Shown here: positions 7,852-9,621 of the stretch, in pieces
Position numbering within the stretch: position 1 is the first letter of the stretch
How the letters are laid out: each line of letters starts with the position of its first letter
Assembly (NCBI GenBank): GCA_016841125.1
Contig: JAENZU010000090.1
Span: 1 to 9,621 of the forward strand
Origin: Melioribacter sp.
GTDB taxonomy: Bacteria; Bacteroidota; Ignavibacteria; Ignavibacteriales; Melioribacteraceae
Direction of reading: 5' to 3'
DNA length: 9,621 nucleotides
Made by a program: the position numbers and the translations under genes
Notes under the pieces: generated by a model
Database searches by the model: none
Told to the model about the DNA's origin: nothing
The model's input: only the letters and a program-made list of their open reading frames with translations

Positions 7852-7879
7852 AAAAAAGCCGGTTAGAATCCGGCTTTTT
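7852..7879 (-). terminator. Rho-independent terminator after rplI (bidirectional shape)
   Basis: Bases 7853-7862 (AAAAAGCCGG) and 7870-7879 (CCGGCTTTTT) form a perfect 10-bp inverted repeat around a 7-base loop. On the - strand the stem ends in a U-tract (complement of 7852-7857), about 18 bases after the rplI stop codon, so it closes the rpsF-ssb-rpsR-rplI transcript. The repeat is symmetrical and could also stop + strand transcription, but no + strand gene reaches it. Confidence 0.88.
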
Positions 7880-7896
7880 ATAACAATAAAAAACTC

Positions 7897-8340
7897 CTAT
7901 TCTCTAACAACCCATGTTTTAACAACCGCGGTAACTTCATGATGAAGTTTTACATTAATACTATAGATACCAAGCGATTTAATGGGTTCACTTATTTCAA
8001 TTTTTCTCTTATCGATTTCGAACCCTTTTTCCTTTAGGGAATCAGCAATCATTTGGGTTGTTACCGAACCAAAAATTTTATCTTCTTCGCCAACCTTAAC
8101 GGGTATTGTTACAGAAACTTTTTCCAATTCTGTAGAAAGTTTTTGAGAGAGTTCCAGTTCTTTGGCTTCTTTTTTAATTAATTGTTTTTTCTCTTCTTCT
8201 AATGCTCTAATGTTGCCTTCTTGTGCGAGATATGCAATTTGCCTTGGTAAAAGAAAATTTAACGCATATCCGTCTTTGACATCAACAATCTCACCAATTT
8301 TTCCGAGTTGATCGAAATTTTTTCTTAGGATTACCTTCAT
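7897..8340 (-). CDS. rplI: 50S ribosomal protein bL9
   Basis: This is a 147-residue ribosomal protein of the usual bL9 length, part of the L1 region of the large subunit. The N-terminal rRNA-binding domain carries MKVILRKNFDQLGKIGEIVDVKDGY (start given in part: VKDGYALNFLLPRQIAYLA at residues 21-39). A long charged helix (about 41-75) follows, then the C-terminal domain (about 76-147). The ATG at 8340 has the Shine-Dalgarno sequence AAGGAG (complement of 8349-8354) 8 bases away, and this sequence overlaps the rpsR stop codon. The 12-base gap points to translational coupling. It is the last gene of the operon and is followed by a clear terminator. Confidence 0.97.
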   Translation of the reverse strand: MKVILRKNFDQLGKIGEIVDVKDGYALNFLLPRQIAYLAQEGNIRALEEEKKQLIKKEAKELELSQKLSTELEKVSVTIPVKVGEEDKIFGSVTTQMIADSLKEKGFEIDKRKIEISEPIKSLGIYSINVKLHHEVTAVVKTWVVRE

Positions 8341-8352
8341 TTTCTTTACTCC

Positions 8353-8562
8353 TTATTTAACTGCTTCTGAAACATAAGGCATAACCGCAATATGACGCGC
8401 ACGCTTTATTGCTCTAACTAATTCTCTGTGCTGTTTAGCACTCAGACCTGTAATTCTTCTAGGTATAATTTTACCTTGGTCGGTCACAAATTTTTGAAGC
8501 TTCTTTGAATCTTTGTAATCGATGTATTCTTCAATTACTCTTCTTACTCTTTTATTTCTCAT
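8353..8562 (-). CDS. rpsR: 30S ribosomal protein bS18
   Basis: This 69-residue protein of the small-subunit platform binds 16S rRNA as a pair with bS6. The family core is clear: IDYKD (residues 14-18), GKIIPRRITG (30-39), KQHRELVRAIKRARHIAVMPY (43-63). The N-terminus is short, as in many bacteria, and has no cysteines. The ATG at 8562 is supported by AGAGG (complement of 8572-8576) 9 bases upstream. The gap to the ssb stop codon is 15 bases. It sits between ssb and rplI, the standard order of this operon. Confidence 0.97.
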   Translation of the reverse strand: MRNKRVRRVIEEYIDYKDSKKLQKFVTDQGKIIPRRITGLSAKQHRELVRAIKRARHIAVMPYVSEAVK

Positions 8563-8577
8563 TTTTATAAACCTCTT

Positions 8578-9057
8578 TTAATCTTTAATCAAGTCCGATT
8601 CTTCGTCGGTTAAGAATTTATCGAAAGCATTATCTTCATAATCTGCACTATCATCGTCAGAATTGCTATCCGCAGATTCATCATCGTCCGAAGAGTCGCC
8701 ATTATTCTTATTAAATTTATTTAAGAACTGAATTCTTTTAGCTTTAATTTCAACAATTGTTCTGTTTCTACCGTCGTCAGTTTTGAATGTACGGCTTTGC
8801 AATTCACCGTCAATCAATACTGCACTGCCTTTTTTCAATCTGTCTTTACAACTATCTGCTAATTTATTCCAAGCAACAATGCCAACATAACAAACGTCTT
8901 CCTGCCATTGATTAGAGCTGTCCTTGTACCTTCGGTTAGCAGCCAGGTGAAAATTGACTACTGGAGTATTATTAGATGTTTTTCTGAAAATAGGATCTTT
9001 AGTTAAGTTCCCTGCAACAATCACACTGTTAATTTCCGGCATCTTAAGATCAGCCAT
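8578..9057 (-). CDS. ssb: Single-stranded DNA-binding protein with an atypical C-terminal tip
   Basis: SSB protects single-stranded DNA in replication, repair and recombination. The OB-fold (about residues 8-115) shows the usual blocks: NSVIVAGNLTKDP, NFHLAANRRYKD, VGIVAWNKLAD, LKKGSAVLIDGELQSRTF and a final IVEIKAKRIQFL. A 40-residue tail rich in Asp, Ser and Glu follows (119-159). It ends FLTDEESDLIKD rather than in the usual DDxPF tip that binds partner proteins. The start is taken as ATG at 9057: GGAGG (complement of 9064-9068) stands 6 bases in front of it, whereas the in-frame TTG at 9063 would touch that ribosome site directly. The gene lies between rpsF and rpsR, the classic position for the replicative SSB. 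The protein is 159 residues. Confidence 0.95.
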   Translation of the reverse strand: MADLKMPEINSVIVAGNLTKDPIFRKTSNNTPVVNFHLAANRRYKDSSNQWQEDVCYVGIVAWNKLADSCKDRLKKGSAVLIDGELQSRTFKTDDGRNRTIVEIKAKRIQFLNKFNKNNGDSSDDDESADSNSDDDSADYEDNAFDKFLTDEESDLIKD

Positions 9058-9063
9058 TACCAA

Positions 9064-9068
9064 CCTCC
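9064..9068 (-). promoter_or_regulatory. Ribosome-binding site that fixes the ssb start
   Basis: The complement of these bases is GGAGG, a full Shine-Dalgarno core. It stands 6 bases before the ATG at 9057 and has no space before the upstream TTG at 9063, so it favours the ATG. Confidence 0.8.
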
Positions 9069-9107
9069 ATACTTATCTTAGAATATTTATTAATCTTTTC
9101 GGTCACT

Positions 9108-9491
9108 TTAATTTTTCTCTTCAGAAACTTCGGCTGCTGCTTTTTCTTTAATTTCGGCAGCTAATTTTGCTTTTTCCTTTTCGATTCCTTCTAAATCGTG
9201 TTTGGAAAGTAGAACTGTGAGATAGCGGATAATGGTTTCGTCAAGTTTATATATTCGCTCAATTTTTACAATTAGATCACTGGGTGCTACAAAACGAATA
9301 ACGACATAATAACCACTTTTTGCTTTTTGGATCGGGTAGGCTAGGCGTTTTCTGCCCCATTTATCAAGATCAACTATTTCGCCGCCGTTTGTGATGATTT
9401 GCTCTTTAATTCTTGAGATCGTTGCTTCGACCTGCTCGTCTTCGAGCGCAGCGTTAATGATTATAACGCTTTCATAATGATTTGTCTTCAT
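9108..9491 (-). CDS. rpsF: 30S ribosomal protein bS6
   Basis: This 127-residue small-subunit protein partners with bS18. It has the ferredoxin-like bS6 fold: HYESVIIINAAL at the start (residues 5-16), GGEIVDLDKWGRKRLAYPI (36-54), GYYVVIRF (60-67) and a last strand IIRYLTVLL (86-94). A charged Ala/Lys/Glu-rich tail follows. The ATG at 9491 has the Shine-Dalgarno sequence GGAGG (complement of 9498-9502) 6 bases upstream. It is the first gene of the operon; ssb starts 50 bases after its stop codon. In several bacteria the bS6:bS18 pair binds the leader of this operon to limit its own synthesis. I did not find the known CCG-bulge motif in this leader, though another hairpin is present. Confidence 0.97.
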   Translation of the reverse strand: MKTNHYESVIIINAALEDEQVEATISRIKEQIITNGGEIVDLDKWGRKRLAYPIQKAKSGYYVVIRFVAPSDLIVKIERIYKLDETIIRYLTVLLSKHDLEGIEKEKAKLAAEIKEKAAAEVSEEKN

Positions 9492-9497
9492 TAAATT

Positions 9498-9538
9498 CCT
9501 CCCTATGGGCTTTGGCCTCCTTTAAATTTTAAGGAAGC
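9498..9538 (-). promoter_or_regulatory. Structured rpsF leader with two competing pairings for one CUUCCUU segment
   Basis: On the - strand, GCUUCCUU (9538-9531) pairs with AAGGAGGC (9522-9515) around an 8-base loop, giving eight pairs with one G-U. The same CUUCCUU (9537-9531) can instead pair with AGGGAGG (9504-9498), which contains the rpsF Shine-Dalgarno sequence, with two G-U pairs. The upstream AAGGAGG would thus act as a decoy that keeps the real site free. The pairings are seen in the sequence; a regulatory role is inference. Confidence 0.35.
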
Positions 9539-9562
9539 AGGGTTAAAAAAAATTATCTGATT

Positions 9563-9591
9563 AATATAATGTTATTTTATCAAGGGCGCAA
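9563..9591 (-). promoter_or_regulatory. Possible promoter of the rpsF operon
   Basis: On the - strand TATATT (complement of 9563-9568) lies 17 bases downstream of TTGCGC (complement of 9586-9591). The -10 box is the same hexamer as in the secD promoter and is followed by A in both, but the -35 box matches the consensus at only three of six positions. Transcription would start about 65 bases before the rpsF ATG and include the leader hairpin. Confidence 0.3.
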
Positions 9592-9621
9592 TAACTAAGG
9601 ATACAACCGACATCAATTTTA

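Noticed and set aside
9061..9063. TTG as the start of ssb
   Set aside because: It directly touches the GGAGG ribosome site. The ATG at 9057 has proper spacing and a usual SSB start.
8954..9151. A 65-codon open frame on the + strand, antisense to ssb and the end of rpsF
   Set aside because: It overlaps two conserved genes on the other strand, and its hydrophobic product reflects the complement of their codons.
1..9621. Mobile element, defence system, CRISPR array or new multi-gene system
   Set aside because: All substantial genes belong to known housekeeping or common accessory families. No transposase, integrase, terminal repeats or spaced direct repeats were seen.

Overview
This AT-rich window carries two gene blocks that converge near position 4600. 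It reads as ordinary chromosomal DNA of a Bacteroidota/Chlorobi-group bacterium, most likely the Ignavibacteria side. That placement is inference. It rests on secD and secF being separate adjacent genes (in many Bacteroidia they are fused), on clear Shine-Dalgarno sequences in front of the right-hand genes, and on the overall style of the proteins. Marker-gene phylogeny would be needed to confirm it. I see no insertion sequence, prophage, CRISPR array, tRNA or rRNA gene.

The left block (1-4572) is on the + strand. It holds the 3' part of a membrane-anchored GAF plus SpoIIE/PP2C phosphatase gene (cut by the window edge), an AGCS-family sodium:alanine symporter gene, a YhhN/TMEM86-family lysoplasmalogenase-like gene starting 3 nt after the symporter stop, a doubtful 36-codon ORF, and an NRDE/TANGO2-family gene. 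These look like a loose co-directional string of signalling, transport, lipid and accessory genes rather than one pathway.

The right block is on the - strand, read right to left. The first unit is rpsF-ssb-rpsR-rplI (bS6, SSB, bS18, bL9), the classic conserved bacterial operon, with a probable promoter and structured leader (9492-9591). It closes with a strong hairpin terminator at 7852-7879. The second unit is secD-secF, with a good sigma70-type promoter (TTGACT, 17 bp, TATATT) at 7744-7772 and a terminator at 4571-4596, whose U-tract-encoding bases overlap the stop codon of the NRDE gene on the other strand. SecD and SecF form the proton-driven accessory complex of the Sec translocon.

Nothing here is an obviously new system. 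The points worth a second look are: an apparent duplication of the periplasmic domain in SecF; an SSB whose acidic tail lacks the usual DDxPF tip; two possible RNA switches that could mask Shine-Dalgarno sequences (before rpsF and before the NRDE gene); and the in-frame TAG/ATA/TTG junction between symporter and lysoplasmalogenase.
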